Source of the DNA: a virus
Length of the DNA: 31,351 nucleotides
Strand: one strand, 5' to 3'
IMG/VR virus record: IMGVR_UViG_3300048003_000321
Coordinates: 1 to 31,351 of that record
Numbering within the stretch: position 1 is the stretch's first letter; each line of letters starts with the position of its first letter. The position numbers were made by a program, and so were the translations under genes. The notes under the pieces are model-generated. The model saw nothing but the letters and a program-made list of their open reading frames with translations, was not told the DNA's origin and did not search any database. Positions 13,938-22,352 of this stretch are shown here, piece after piece.

Positions 13938-15694
13938 CTCCTGCCGCCCCCAGTAATCAACAAGCGCATGTCCCCAATACGGACATCTTTCGATTCGCCA
14001 TTTTCAAAATCATCAAATGGGTCGCTCGCTTGCAGGCTCCAAAGCCGATCTTCAGAGTTCCAGGTGCTTTCTATATCATCCCAAAGCGTCTCATCCCTGA
14101 CCCCTGAGTCGCCCCACAAATTAAGCGTTGAGTCCCATTCAGTTATCGTGTTGTCCCATGTCATTGCATTTTTTATAGGCTCTCTGTAAACCTCTAGTCT
14201 CATTCTGACCTGACGGCCAGTAAACCTAACGTCGGTTTTGGGCTGTACTATATACGGGCCATGAGTCTGCTCATCGCCTTGTGGGGAAAACCTTGTTTTA
14301 AAGTGGGCCGTTAGCCTGTCTGCGGGAAAACTGTCTGAGAGGAGCTGTGTGGCCTTTATAACGCCATCGCCAACATCAATAGAAATAGGGCCGGTTTCAG
14401 CCCAGGGGCGTTGACCGCCATATCCCGCGTTCTCTATCTCATGCCGAAAAACGTTGTTATTAGAGTCCAGCCAAATAGGCTCATTGAACACGCCAGAGTC
14501 AACGCCCACATGCCGGTCAATCTCGCCAATAGACCAAGTGCCCTGACTGTAGTCATAAGCTACATATCTAGAGTTAACCTTGCGAATAACCGTACTACCA
14601 TCAACCGTCTCGTTAACCCCATCTTTTCCGCGACCCGTATAAAACCATACGATTTCGTTAAACTTTGCATTGGCAACCGCATAGACGTGATGCCAGAAAT
14701 CGGTATCTAAAAACCGAAAAACGCGGTCTGAAACTTCGCAAGGCAATTCACTAACACTGCTACCGTCATAAACATAAAAGCCGTCTCGGCCCATCCAAAA
14801 CGCGCCTGCGCCAGTTGCCGCCACAGCCCTGTCAGACACAACGCCACAGTTTTTGCCAACTTGCTGAAAGCCATACACCAATGGCGGACCCGAATATGTC
14901 GCAACGTGGGCATCTGTGGTCGTTAATATAAGCGTTCGACCTCGTACTCTAATCCCACAGCGAATAGCGCCGTCAGTCTGAAGCTCAAAGCCGCCGGCCT
15001 CGTTTAAGTTGGTAGCGGCCCAGGTTGCAGGGTCTTCACGATCACACCATGCCACTCTACGGACGTTAATCTTTCCAGCCTGCTCTGCGGCCAGGGCAAA
15101 TACAAAACGCTCCTCCGTAGTCACAAGTGACAAACAGCGCGGAGAGTTTTCAAGCTCGGCAAAAGAGTCCTCACTGGGTTTCCACAGCCAGATGTTTCTG
15201 TCAGTTGTAGAAACACCTAAAAGCCATTCGCCATAATTATCCAGAGTCCATGATGTGGCTGGAATCTTTACCGCACCCTCCAATTGTCGCGGTGTTCCAT
15301 AAGTCTCAAAACCGTACTTACCGCCGCCGTAGCCCTTGCTCAAAAAAGACGTTTCACTGCCCTGCAAGGTCAAGCCTTCTGTTAGCTCTCTCACATCCCC
15401 TTCACCATCCATCACGTAAAGGCGCAAAGGCGTTGCAACAGCCAAATAATAACCAGACCCACTTGCCCCAGCATCCTGATTTAAAAACCAGGAATGAGCA
15501 TCTCTGGCAACCATGTCATCTGGGATGGTTACCCGCGAATATGAAGCATCTAAATATGGAACCCAGCCGCCGATAGGCAACATGGCGCCCTGATCCCATC
15601 GCATTAGAGAACCGTCATGCCAGCGGTCAGAGCACTGGTATGCCGTGCCTTGCCACTTAATGCCCGCAGGAATAGATAGCTTGAGATATCTCAT
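13934..15694 (-). CDS. Tail nozzle / packaged-DNA stabilisation-like protein (586 aa)
   Basis: The sequence is almost all beta, with blade-like repeats (for example WLLGVSTTDRNIWLWKPS and FWMGRDGFYVYDG), many Trp and Tyr, and no membrane segment. Length and layout agree with the beta-propeller nozzle family of podoviruses (T7 gp12, P22 gp10). This protein binds below the portal and adaptor as a hexamer and closes the tail channel. The C-terminal 120 residues carry several Trp-Asp-Asp-x-x-x-x-Trp segments and a final beta domain. It overlaps its neighbours by ATGA on both sides. Placement between adhesin and ejection genes fits the role. Confidence 0.8.
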   Translation of the reverse strand: MRYLKLSIPAGIKWQGTAYQCSDRWHDGSLMRWDQGAMLPIGGWVPYLDASYSRVTIPDDMVARDAHSWFLNQDAGASGSGYYLAVATPLRLYVMDGEGDVRELTEGLTLQGSETSFLSKGYGGGKYGFETYGTPRQLEGAVKIPATSWTLDNYGEWLLGVSTTDRNIWLWKPSEDSFAELENSPRCLSLVTTEERFVFALAAEQAGKINVRRVAWCDREDPATWAATNLNEAGGFELQTDGAIRCGIRVRGRTLILTTTDAHVATYSGPPLVYGFQQVGKNCGVVSDRAVAATGAGAFWMGRDGFYVYDGSSVSELPCEVSDRVFRFLDTDFWHHVYAVANAKFNEIVWFYTGRGKDGVNETVDGSTVIRKVNSRYVAYDYSQGTWSIGEIDRHVGVDSGVFNEPIWLDSNNNVFRHEIENAGYGGQRPWAETGPISIDVGDGVIKATQLLSDSFPADRLTAHFKTRFSPQGDEQTHGPYIVQPKTDVRFTGRQVRMRLEVYREPIKNAMTWDNTITEWDSTLNLWGDSGVRDETLWDDIESTWNSEDRLWSLQASDPFDDFENGESKDVRIGDMRLLITGGGRR

Positions 15695-16581
15695 TGACTT
15701 ACATCTGCATTGTTGGGATAGCTGTATTTAATACCCCAGATGATTCTCACGGCACCGTCTCCAGGTCGAGCATAGTCAGGGGCGCTCCCAGGTGATTGGT
15801 TATACAAACAGGCGCCGCCCCCACCAAAAGACTCCAGTGTTCCACCAGAGCCGGCATTGCCACGTAATGGGGGGATTGTGTCAGACGCGGGCCAATTCAC
15901 TGCTTGCCCAGACGCGCCTTGACCCTTTAATCCAACCCCTCCGCCGCCAGCGCCTTGCTTAAATCCAGCCACTAGCCCCTGCAAGGTTCTCCAATACGCA
16001 AACCCTCCAGCCGCCGACCCGCCAGTGCCTTCATTGTTGGTTCCAGACCCGTCTAGCGTTACAGCGCCAGCGCCGCCAACGCCAAGATAGCCGCCAGCAC
16101 CGCCGCCAGAGCCGCCCCATATTTCACCGTTTCCGGCATATCCGACATTAGAGCCCACACCGCCGGAGTAGCCATCTCCCTGCTGGCCGTGAAGATCAAA
16201 ACCACCAGCAAAAATGCGCTCGCCACCGTTAGCCGTGATTAGTTTTGAAGTAAAACCAGATGTGTCTCCATCATATTTGCCAACAATGCTGTCACCCTGC
16301 TCACTGCTATTATCAATCTGCGGACGCCCAACCTGAATAAGCAAAACCTCACCAGGCGTTACTTCAATATCATTTGCCCAGGCCAAGCCACCGCCGCCAC
16401 CGCCCTCATATTGACCGCTTACCGCATAATCATTAAAGCCACCCGCACCAATGCAACAAACATGAATGCGAGTAACAGTTAAAGGCACAGCCCACGGATA
16501 CTGGCCAGGCGTGCGAAACTCTTTTTCGCCAATGTAAACATCTCCGCCTTCGGAGATAGTTAAAAGCTTTGATCGAATCAA
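15691..16581 (-). CDS. Glycine-rich tail adhesin (296 aa)
   Basis: After an N-terminal beta region (about residues 1-110, with a GEKEFRTPGQYPW-type opening), the second half is dominated by Gly-Gly, Gly-x-Gly and Gly-Ala-Gly clusters. It closes with a GDGAVRIIWG strand near residue 275. This matches Gly-rich phage adhesins that may pack as polyglycine-II sandwiches, as in T-even receptor-binding tips, and Gly-rich fibre tip domains generally. It would touch the host receptor directly. The gene overlaps the 218-aa gene and the nozzle gene by ATGA. Variable loops between Gly runs would set the host range. Confidence 0.75.
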   Translation of the reverse strand: MIRSKLLTISEGGDVYIGEKEFRTPGQYPWAVPLTVTRIHVCCIGAGGFNDYAVSGQYEGGGGGGLAWANDIEVTPGEVLLIQVGRPQIDNSSEQGDSIVGKYDGDTSGFTSKLITANGGERIFAGGFDLHGQQGDGYSGGVGSNVGYAGNGEIWGGSGGGAGGYLGVGGAGAVTLDGSGTNNEGTGGSAAGGFAYWRTLQGLVAGFKQGAGGGGVGLKGQGASGQAVNWPASDTIPPLRGNAGSGGTLESFGGGGACLYNQSPGSAPDYARPGDGAVRIIWGIKYSYPNNADVSQ

Positions 16582-17234
16582 GACGCAACCCCAGAATAAG
16601 CGCCAAACAGCTCAGGCCCGTTACCGGCATCAGCAGTCCAAAATTGAATAACGTTAATTCCAAAATTTAAATCAGGCTCTCCGCCGCCAATCCATTTAAC
16701 GGCATTGCTGTAACCGTTATGCTTCCAGACAACCGTACTGGCGTTGCTGGTGGTTTTGTTAATCATCAGCGTCAAGCCCATCCCAACGCTAGGCATGGCA
16801 AGGTTGTACGTATAACTAGACGTAGTGGTAATACCGACTGAGTGGATGGTCCCCTGGTCAGGAGAAAGCGTGGCAGTCGTTCCGGTCTGCAATGTCGCCT
16901 GTCCTTCAGTAACAGCGCCCTCAATCTCAAGCTTCCGCGCCACTACATCAACATTGGTAATTGTCCCGTCCGGAATATCCATACCCTGCAATGCTTTTAC
17001 TTTGCCAGAGATCTCTGTGTCGGGATGAATGCTTAAATCATTAACTCCGCCCAGGTCGCCAGATATTGACCCGCCGTTAATTTCACCAGAGTCAATTTTG
17101 ATTCCATTGATTGCCCTATCTCCGCCAAGCAAACCATCAATTTCATCTAAATCGTCATTGAGATTTCCGCCCCACTCATTTTCGGAGCCGCCGACGGTGG
17201 GCTTAACGAGCCCGTAATTCTTTGTGGTTGCCAT
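16578..17234 (-). CDS. Tail fibre-like protein (218 aa)
   Basis: The N-terminus, NYGLVKPTVGGSENEWGGNL, is the attachment-type opening of many podovirus and siphovirus fibres, followed by LNDDLDEIDGLLGG. The remainder is Thr/Gly/Ser-rich with short beta strands and ends in a Trp-rich beta domain. It overlaps the Gly-rich adhesin gene by ATGA; the two could form one fibre, this one as the shaft and the 296-aa protein as the tip. There is no chaperone domain. The role is inferred from sequence style and position. Confidence 0.7.
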   Translation of the reverse strand: MATTKNYGLVKPTVGGSENEWGGNLNDDLDEIDGLLGGDRAINGIKIDSGEINGGSISGDLGGVNDLSIHPDTEISGKVKALQGMDIPDGTITNVDVVARKLEIEGAVTEGQATLQTGTTATLSPDQGTIHSVGITTTSSYTYNLAMPSVGMGLTLMINKTTSNASTVVWKHNGYSNAVKWIGGGEPDLNFGINVIQFWTADAGNGPELFGAYSGVAS

Positions 17235-17244
17235 AATTAACCTC

Positions 17245-18108
17245 TTAGCTACATTCGGGAGGAACAGGGCTAAACTGCGGCTCAGAACAGTTAATAGTTA
17301 CAGTTCCTCCATCGCCGCCGCCCTCAACATCAGGCGTGCCATCACCATCTAGATCAATGCTGTATGAAGCCCCTGCGCTTCTTAACTGAGAAATTAACTC
17401 AGCAAGAGACATATTATTGCCATCGTAATTTAAGGTCGTGGCGAGAGACACGGAAGATGTTTGCGTAGTCGTTGTATCAGTTGTAGATGTAGTGTTGTTA
17501 CTGTCTGCCGTAGTGACGCCCTGATCAATAGCGCCCGAATCCGTAACTGAGTAGTAATCACCACCCACCTTAGTTCCAACAGAATTAGCCGCCGCCTGCC
17601 CCAATCCGCTAACCGCCTGAACAATCGCAACATCCGATTGCGCATCATTTATCTGCACCTTAGCCGCGTTGTCGCTGGCATTTTTCTGCACCCCCGCACC
17701 GATTGCCGCAACGCCAAGACCGCTAACAAGGTTGCCAACAGTAGGGGCCAGTGCTTTAACGTACTCAAGCCCAACATTCTGCTCCCTCTGAAGCGTAACG
17801 GTAGGAGCGTTTTGAGAGTCTGCGTCAGCGCCTCTCACACCTATCACAGCCAAGGCCACAGCAACCGATGGGGCATGCTGTGGATTAGCCTCAGCGACTC
17901 TAGCAAGCGCATCAACAAGGGCGGTATTGGTCTTAGCCTCTGCTTGTTTTTCCTGCAGTCTCGCCTCACGCTGAACCGCCACAATTCTGATTTGATCTGC
18001 GGCATGCTGAGCGGATCGCTCGTTACCCTTAGTAGTCGAGCACCCTGACAATAGAATCGGGGCACCAACCGCAACAACAGCCAGCCTCCTTACCAAGTCG
18101 AGTTTCAT
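17245..18108 (-). CDS. Phage-encoded lipoprotein (287 aa)
   Basis: A lipoprotein signal peptide is clear: Arg-Arg at 7-8, a hydrophobic stretch, and a lipobox Leu20-Ser-Gly-Cys23. Ser at +2 predicts outer-membrane sorting. Residues about 30-90 are Ala/Gln-rich helix, 170-215 are Thr/Ser-rich, and Asp252-x-Asp-x-Asp-Gly-x-x-Asp260 looks like a calcium-binding loop. Two cysteines lie near the C-terminus (274 and 286). It is far larger than an Rz1-type spanin. It sits between fibre genes in the late operon with an ATGA start overlap. Such placement is odd; late superinfection exclusion or receptor masking is possible. Confidence 0.75.
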   Translation of the reverse strand: MKLDLVRRLAVVAVGAPILLSGCSTTKGNERSAQHAADQIRIVAVQREARLQEKQAEAKTNTALVDALARVAEANPQHAPSVAVALAVIGVRGADADSQNAPTVTLQREQNVGLEYVKALAPTVGNLVSGLGVAAIGAGVQKNASDNAAKVQINDAQSDVAIVQAVSGLGQAAANSVGTKVGGDYYSVTDSGAIDQGVTTADSNNTTSTTDTTTTQTSSVSLATTLNYDGNNMSLAELISQLRSAGASYSIDLDGDGTPDVEGGGDGGTVTINCSEPQFSPVPPECS

Positions 18109-18653
18109 TGTTTAGTCTCAATAACGGTTAAGCAAAAGCCGGTAGGCCAAGACACAGGCTCCACACCATCTGGCAAACCATGCTGATAAAAGCCAACAAC
18201 AACAAAATCCGGCTCCAGATCCATAACTGTTGGAGTGACAAAGGCAGTAGCGGCGGCTCTGTTAGCAAAGGCTGTTACTTGCACATTGGCCACTGCGTTT
18301 ATATCTCCATTTGCTTCACTGGAAATATCTCCAGTTATACTGGGAAGTTTTTCCAAAAAATTAATCTTTGCATACTTCCAAGGAGATTGATGCTGATCCT
18401 GAAGTTTCCACTCAACATCTTTAACGCCAACAGACGTAACAATTTCTGCCCCGTTATAAGTAACCGATGCAAACACCCCGCCCCTATTCAGCTCTTCGGG
18501 AGTTGCCGTTACGGGCGCGTCTATATTAGGAAAACTCTTCGTGATCGCTTCCTTAATAAGCCTGATGTGGTCGTCGCCCTCTGAAACACTATCGTTACCC
18601 TCGGGGAACTTCGGATTTAACTGCTTGATGTACTGCGCCTGTTCTACTGTCAT
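18105..18653 (-). CDS. Tail fibre or attachment protein (182 aa)
   Basis: Residues 10-55 carry the LNPKFPEG-x-DSVSEGDDHIRLIKEAI segment, ending in APVTATPEELN, that opens many fibre and attachment proteins of podoviruses and siphoviruses. The rest is beta-rich and Val/Ala-rich, ending in a compact domain (about 140-178) with aromatic residues. It may be a short fibre or a base for another fibre. It overlaps the lipoprotein gene by ATGA and follows the 189-aa gene by about 33 bases. Confidence 0.7.
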   Translation of the reverse strand: MTVEQAQYIKQLNPKFPEGNDSVSEGDDHIRLIKEAITKSFPNIDAPVTATPEELNRGGVFASVTYNGAEIVTSVGVKDVEWKLQDQHQSPWKYAKINFLEKLPSITGDISSEANGDINAVANVQVTAFANRAAATAFVTPTVMDLEPDFVVVGFYQHGLPDGVEPVSWPTGFCLTVIETKQ

Positions 18654-18686
18654 GGTTTTACCTTTTGATTACGTAAAATTGGTTAA

Positions 18687-19256
18687 TTAGACGTTGCCAC
18701 TCGCCGCCTGAAATAAGTCATCAAGCTGTTCGTCAGTAATACCAGCCGCCTCTGCAACCTCAATCACCCACTCATCAAGCCGGTTGATGGTTGTGGCATA
18801 GCCCCAGTGAATGGCGTATGGCGTGACATCTACACCCTCGTATTCGGCCTTGGCATCTAAGGTGGCCACAGCCGCGCTCATAACGCCGTATACGCCTATT
18901 TGATCTAGCTGTAGTCTGAGGCTCTCGTTAGTCGCAGAGAGGCTCTGACGCTTGCTCTGAAGCATCTGGGCCTCGTACTCAGCTATCTGCTCATCTACCG
19001 TGGCATCCTCTGTGGCGGCGAACATGGGCTGTACCTTCCATGCCTCTACCCAGTTGCCTTCTGACTGTACTGCGCCGTCAGCTACAGCCACCTCGTACTC
19101 ACCGACCTCTGGCTTCTCGCTGGCTAGCACAGAGTCAACCCCCAGACCATCTAAAGTTGCGGCCTTCCACACCTTTGGAAAACTGGTGTTGGTGTTCTCT
19201 GCTTTTAGCTGGCTCTTAGTCACTAAGGAGCCGTCCGCTCTGTTCCTGTATTTCAT
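18687..19256 (-). CDS. Tail-fibre assembly or accessory protein (189 aa)
   Basis: The N-terminus reads like an accessory protein beside fibres: YRNRADGSLVTKSQL, then NTSFPKVW (about residues 24-31) and a beta segment rich in Val and Glu with a GNWVEAW motif near residues 67-73. From about 85 it is helical, with a Glu/Gln/Ser-rich coiled stretch. Such proteins are found next to tail fibre genes and often help fold or attach them. It lies 10 bases after the 637-aa fibre gene, which supports a pair. The exact family is not certain. Confidence 0.6.
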   Translation of the reverse strand: MKYRNRADGSLVTKSQLKAENTNTSFPKVWKAATLDGLGVDSVLASEKPEVGEYEVAVADGAVQSEGNWVEAWKVQPMFAATEDATVDEQIAEYEAQMLQSKRQSLSATNESLRLQLDQIGVYGVMSAAVATLDAKAEYEGVDVTPYAIHWGYATTINRLDEWVIEVAEAAGITDEQLDDLFQAASGNV

Positions 19257-19266
19257 TGTTTGCTCC

Positions 19267-21180
19267 TTATGCTATTGCGTAGTAAATGTATTCAGCGCCG
19301 TCAACCGAAAGATCGGCTCCCCCTGATTGAGAAACTCCAAATCCAGAAGCGTACTGATATATCGAATTTCCCTGATTAGACGCGGGGATGGTGTCGTTTA
19401 GCTTTGACAGCATTGAGGGGTTGCTAGGATCTATTGTGAACCACCAATCACCAGCCGCATCAGTGCGCTTGATAAGCACGAAACTAGCGCCGTTGGTGAA
19501 TCCGCAGTCAATGTCTTGATCACCGCGTCTACCCGTATAGCTCCCCAACTTTGATATGCCGGGGACGCTAGCGAAGAGGTAGGCGATGTTTTCCGTGTGC
19601 GATGGGAGAATCTCAAATGATTCGTTAGTCGCTTTTCTCATATAATTATTTACTTGTGGCAGAGCGCCATCAGTATTCAAGAACATCTGACCGGAACCTG
19701 TAGACGGAACCCAAACCCACCAGTTATCAGAGACACTTCTTGATTTGCTTATAATCATCTCAGGCTCAACTGCTAGGCTGTGGTTTACTGTCGTCCAGCC
19801 TCCATTACCCTCATACGTCACCACATCGAAGAAGCCGGGGGCGCGTCTCCACATCCATTGAAACTCTTTGCTATTGGCTACGCCGTTACCCTGCCTGTTT
19901 CCGTCCATGTAATCCCAGAGGTTTGCACTGATCGGGCCTTCGCTCGTAGTCTGGTCAGTAAAAAGTCGGCTAGTTCCTGTTAGGCGAGACTGTGCCTGAG
20001 TGCTTCCTGCCTCATTCACAGTATTGTGTAAGGAGAAATCAGTAGGGAACCCAGCTATCCAGCCGGGGTCTGGCTCTTGCCTAAGCGAGTTGACAGCAAA
20101 CAACTCCTCTGGCTCAAACTTCTCCGCTGGCTTGTTCGGGCGGCGTATCGCCATGTAGATGTAATCTTGATTCAAACTGTTTGTGTCCCCAGTGTTATTC
20201 TTGGGAATAAAACCTGTTGAGGTAAACTCTAAGAAGTCGACACTAGGGGGGGTAGCATAAGTAAGGTTTGCGTATAGATCATCATCAAGACCGTCAGCAA
20301 CAACACCGCGCATATTGTCGAGCATGATCCAATTAGATGTGTTGGAACTGCTTTTTATCATCACCCACTGAGGCTCAAACCCTAAGTCAATAGTGGGGCC
20401 AACCGCATTGCCGTTGCCCGTGTAACTCCCACACTTAATAATCGACTCATCGCTGTCATCGTGGGCGAATAGGTAGGCTACGTATTCATATGGGTCCGTG
20501 CATGTAGCACCCTGCCCGCCCTTTAGGGTGAATGTCTTGTCTGTCGGGGGGGAAACCATTGCAGATGATCCTGCCTCTTTACTGTCGCTGTTTAGTGTCA
20601 GAGACTTGGTATGTCCAAGACTCTTATGGTAGACATACCAATCCCTATTAGATTCAGATACGTTTTTGATGATTATAATCCCCGGCTCAACGCCAAGGTT
20701 GTGCGAGAGAGTCAGATCGTTGCTATCACCCGTGTACGTTACAGCGTCGAAGAACTTTTTAGCCTTGCGGAACGTCCACGAGACATAGTCACCGCCGGAT
20801 GCATTAATCCTAGAGGCATTAGTGGTATCAAATCCTGTAGCTGTCGCAGTCAATATGCCTGCACCGGGGGTGCCGAAAATGAAGGCGGCTTTGGAATTGT
20901 TGCTCTCCATGATCTTGCTATAACCACTCGTATCGTCCGTGAGTTGATGATCTTTTATGGTTGGAGCGTTTGTTCTTGCCTTAATCCAAACAAGCCCACC
21001 GTGTTCTGCTAAGTCCACTCCATTGTTTATTGACTGCACTGTATTAGTACCCGTGTACAGGTACGTAGAGAACACATCGTCAACGTATGTGCCACCAGAG
21101 CCGCCGCCACCAGAGTTATCGCCACCGTTGTCAGGCTCAGAAGCGGCTACGGTTATTCCGCTAAATCTGCGAGTAGGCAT
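19267..21180 (-). CDS. Large tail fibre / receptor-binding protein with duplicated domain (637 aa)
   Basis: After a Gly-rich linker (about residues 15-32) the protein has two copies of the same beta domain. Copy 1 includes VSWTFRKAKKFFDAVTYTG, then HNLGVEPGIIIIKN (about 131-175). Copy 2 includes FQWMWRRAPGFFDVVTYEG, then HSLAVEPEMIISKS (about 440-485). Each copy is followed by a Gly-Ser-Tyr-Thr-Gly stretch and a Tyr-Ile-Tyr-x-Ala-Ile end. This type is seen in fibres of aquatic phages (DUF7483-like by memory, not checked). It is the largest single adhesin in this sub-cluster and probably a host-range determinant. The start has only a modest ribosome-binding site. Confidence 0.75.
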   Translation of the reverse strand: MPTRRFSGITVAASEPDNGGDNSGGGGSGGTYVDDVFSTYLYTGTNTVQSINNGVDLAEHGGLVWIKARTNAPTIKDHQLTDDTSGYSKIMESNNSKAAFIFGTPGAGILTATATGFDTTNASRINASGGDYVSWTFRKAKKFFDAVTYTGDSNDLTLSHNLGVEPGIIIIKNVSESNRDWYVYHKSLGHTKSLTLNSDSKEAGSSAMVSPPTDKTFTLKGGQGATCTDPYEYVAYLFAHDDSDESIIKCGSYTGNGNAVGPTIDLGFEPQWVMIKSSSNTSNWIMLDNMRGVVADGLDDDLYANLTYATPPSVDFLEFTSTGFIPKNNTGDTNSLNQDYIYMAIRRPNKPAEKFEPEELFAVNSLRQEPDPGWIAGFPTDFSLHNTVNEAGSTQAQSRLTGTSRLFTDQTTSEGPISANLWDYMDGNRQGNGVANSKEFQWMWRRAPGFFDVVTYEGNGGWTTVNHSLAVEPEMIISKSRSVSDNWWVWVPSTGSGQMFLNTDGALPQVNNYMRKATNESFEILPSHTENIAYLFASVPGISKLGSYTGRRGDQDIDCGFTNGASFVLIKRTDAAGDWWFTIDPSNPSMLSKLNDTIPASNQGNSIYQYASGFGVSQSGGADLSVDGAEYIYYAIA

Positions 21181-21182
21181 AC

Positions 21183-21599
21183 TTAAATATCCTTCCCCGA
21201 TACCAATCCAACGTAGCTAACGCCAGCATCACTGGTAGTGAAAATAAAGGCGTCAGTCTTATCTGCTGTAGCTGTAAGCTCAGGCGCACTGCCTCCCGGC
21301 CACTTAACCGATGCAGGCCACGTGACCGTGTATCCACTGCCGCTGGCGTCCTGAGTAACTGCCAGACTAAAACCAGAAGCTCCAGTAGCAGGAGCATCAG
21401 CAAAACTGATAGTGGTATTGCCAGATAGCACCAGAGAGAAGCTACCCCCAGCATTCATAGATACAGAGGGAGTTGTGCCAGTAAGTACCGTATGCCCCTC
21501 TGCCAAGCCACTGCCCTCAATAGATAGGAAGTCCCCAACAGGAACTTCTGAGATCTTCTCTGAGGTAGCGTCAACGTATGTAGGGATTCTGTTAGCCAT
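21183..21599 (-). CDS. Short fibre-like beta protein (138 aa)
   Basis: Residues 1-35 form an attachment-type segment, followed by about 100 residues of regular beta strands rich in Ser, Thr and Gly. Two motifs stand out: FSLAVTQDASGSGYTVTWP near 76-94 and a Trp-Pro-Gly-Gly near 100. This resembles the small trimeric beta-structured tips seen in fibre clusters. It ends two bases before the 637-aa fibre gene, so the two may assemble together. No cysteines are present. Confidence 0.65.
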   Translation of the reverse strand: MANRIPTYVDATSEKISEVPVGDFLSIEGSGLAEGHTVLTGTTPSVSMNAGGSFSLVLSGNTTISFADAPATGASGFSLAVTQDASGSGYTVTWPASVKWPGGSAPELTATADKTDAFIFTTSDAGVSYVGLVSGKDI

Positions 21600-21610
21600 C
21601 TAAATATCTC

Positions 21611-21919
21611 CTATGCGGCCAGCGGTAGCTCAAGCTCACCGCCGCGTGTCATTACGGCTAACTTTGCGCCGTCTTGTGTTAATGGAAGCTGTGCGGCACC
21701 AGAGCGCAAAGAAACAGGCAGGGTATAGGTAACACCACTCCCCGCTACCACTTCCGTCCATGCCGCATCCTGGCGACCATAAATAAGTCCATTTACGGGA
21801 GCCTCTTCTATGCCGCCCCCGCCGCCAGAGCCAGATCCCCCGGTCCACATCCAGCGGCCAGTATTTGGGTCAAGCTCCCATCCGATCAGTTCGGGATCAT
21901 CTATTACCCTTGTGCTCAT
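21611..21919 (-). CDS. Small tail-associated protein (102 aa)
   Basis: I use the start at 21919 because it forms an ATGA overlap with the 141-aa gene; an ATG at 21937 would add six residues. The N-terminus includes an NTGRWMWTG motif and then a Ser/Gly linker. The C-terminal half is Leu- and Ala-rich and beta-like. The Trp pattern recalls the Trp-Met-Asp repeats of the neighbouring 141-aa protein. It is probably part of the same adsorption complex. Confidence 0.6.
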   Translation of the reverse strand: MSTRVIDDPELIGWELDPNTGRWMWTGGSGSGGGGGIEEAPVNGLIYGRQDAAWTEVVAGSGVTYTLPVSLRSGAAQLPLTQDGAKLAVMTRGGELELPLAA

Positions 21920-22341
21920 TTTGGAAACTCCAGCCATTTATCAACGTCCCAGATAAATACAATGCCAGTGTTGGCATCCATCCACTGCATACCGTTTACC
22001 TTGTCAGCGGGCTCTGTTTCTGAAATAGCCATCCCGCCAACGCTCTTCCCGCCAGTTACAGGAAACTGCAACCACTTTGACTCATCCCAGACCCAAACCT
22101 CTCCACTGGTGGCATCCATCCACAGTGTGCCGGTAATGGGGTCGGTAGGCTCTGTGGGGGAGAGAATCATCCCCGCACTAGAACCAGAGCCATCGCCACC
22201 TAAAGCGACAACAGAGCCATCAGTCTCACGGAGCGTATAGCCCGTGCCCGTCTCTGTATCTATCAGGATCTCGCCAGCAGATGAAAAGTCATCGGCTGAC
22301 GGGATTCCCTTGCCCCTACGATGCAGTATGCGCGTTGCCAT
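21916..22341 (-). CDS. Tail-associated protein with two Trp-Met-Asp repeats (141 aa)
   Basis: An N-terminal segment (MATRILHRRGKG) resembles that of the 310-aa protein. The rest holds two copies of one motif, at about 57-92 and 106-141: Thr-Glu-Pro-x-Asp, then G-x-x-Trp-Met-Asp-Ala, then a strand ending Trp-Asp-x-x-Lys-Trp-Leu-x-Phe-Pro. A third copy of this motif is in the 692-aa fibre, residues about 92-126. This pattern is typical of small beta modules on fibre proteins. It overlaps the 102-aa gene by ATGA. Confidence 0.7.
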   Translation of the reverse strand: MATRILHRRGKGIPSADDFSSAGEILIDTETGTGYTLRETDGSVVALGGDGSGSSAGMILSPTEPTDPITGTLWMDATSGEVWVWDESKWLQFPVTGGKSVGGMAISETEPADKVNGMQWMDANTGIVFIWDVDKWLEFPK

Positions 22342-22352
22342 TTTTAGCCTCT

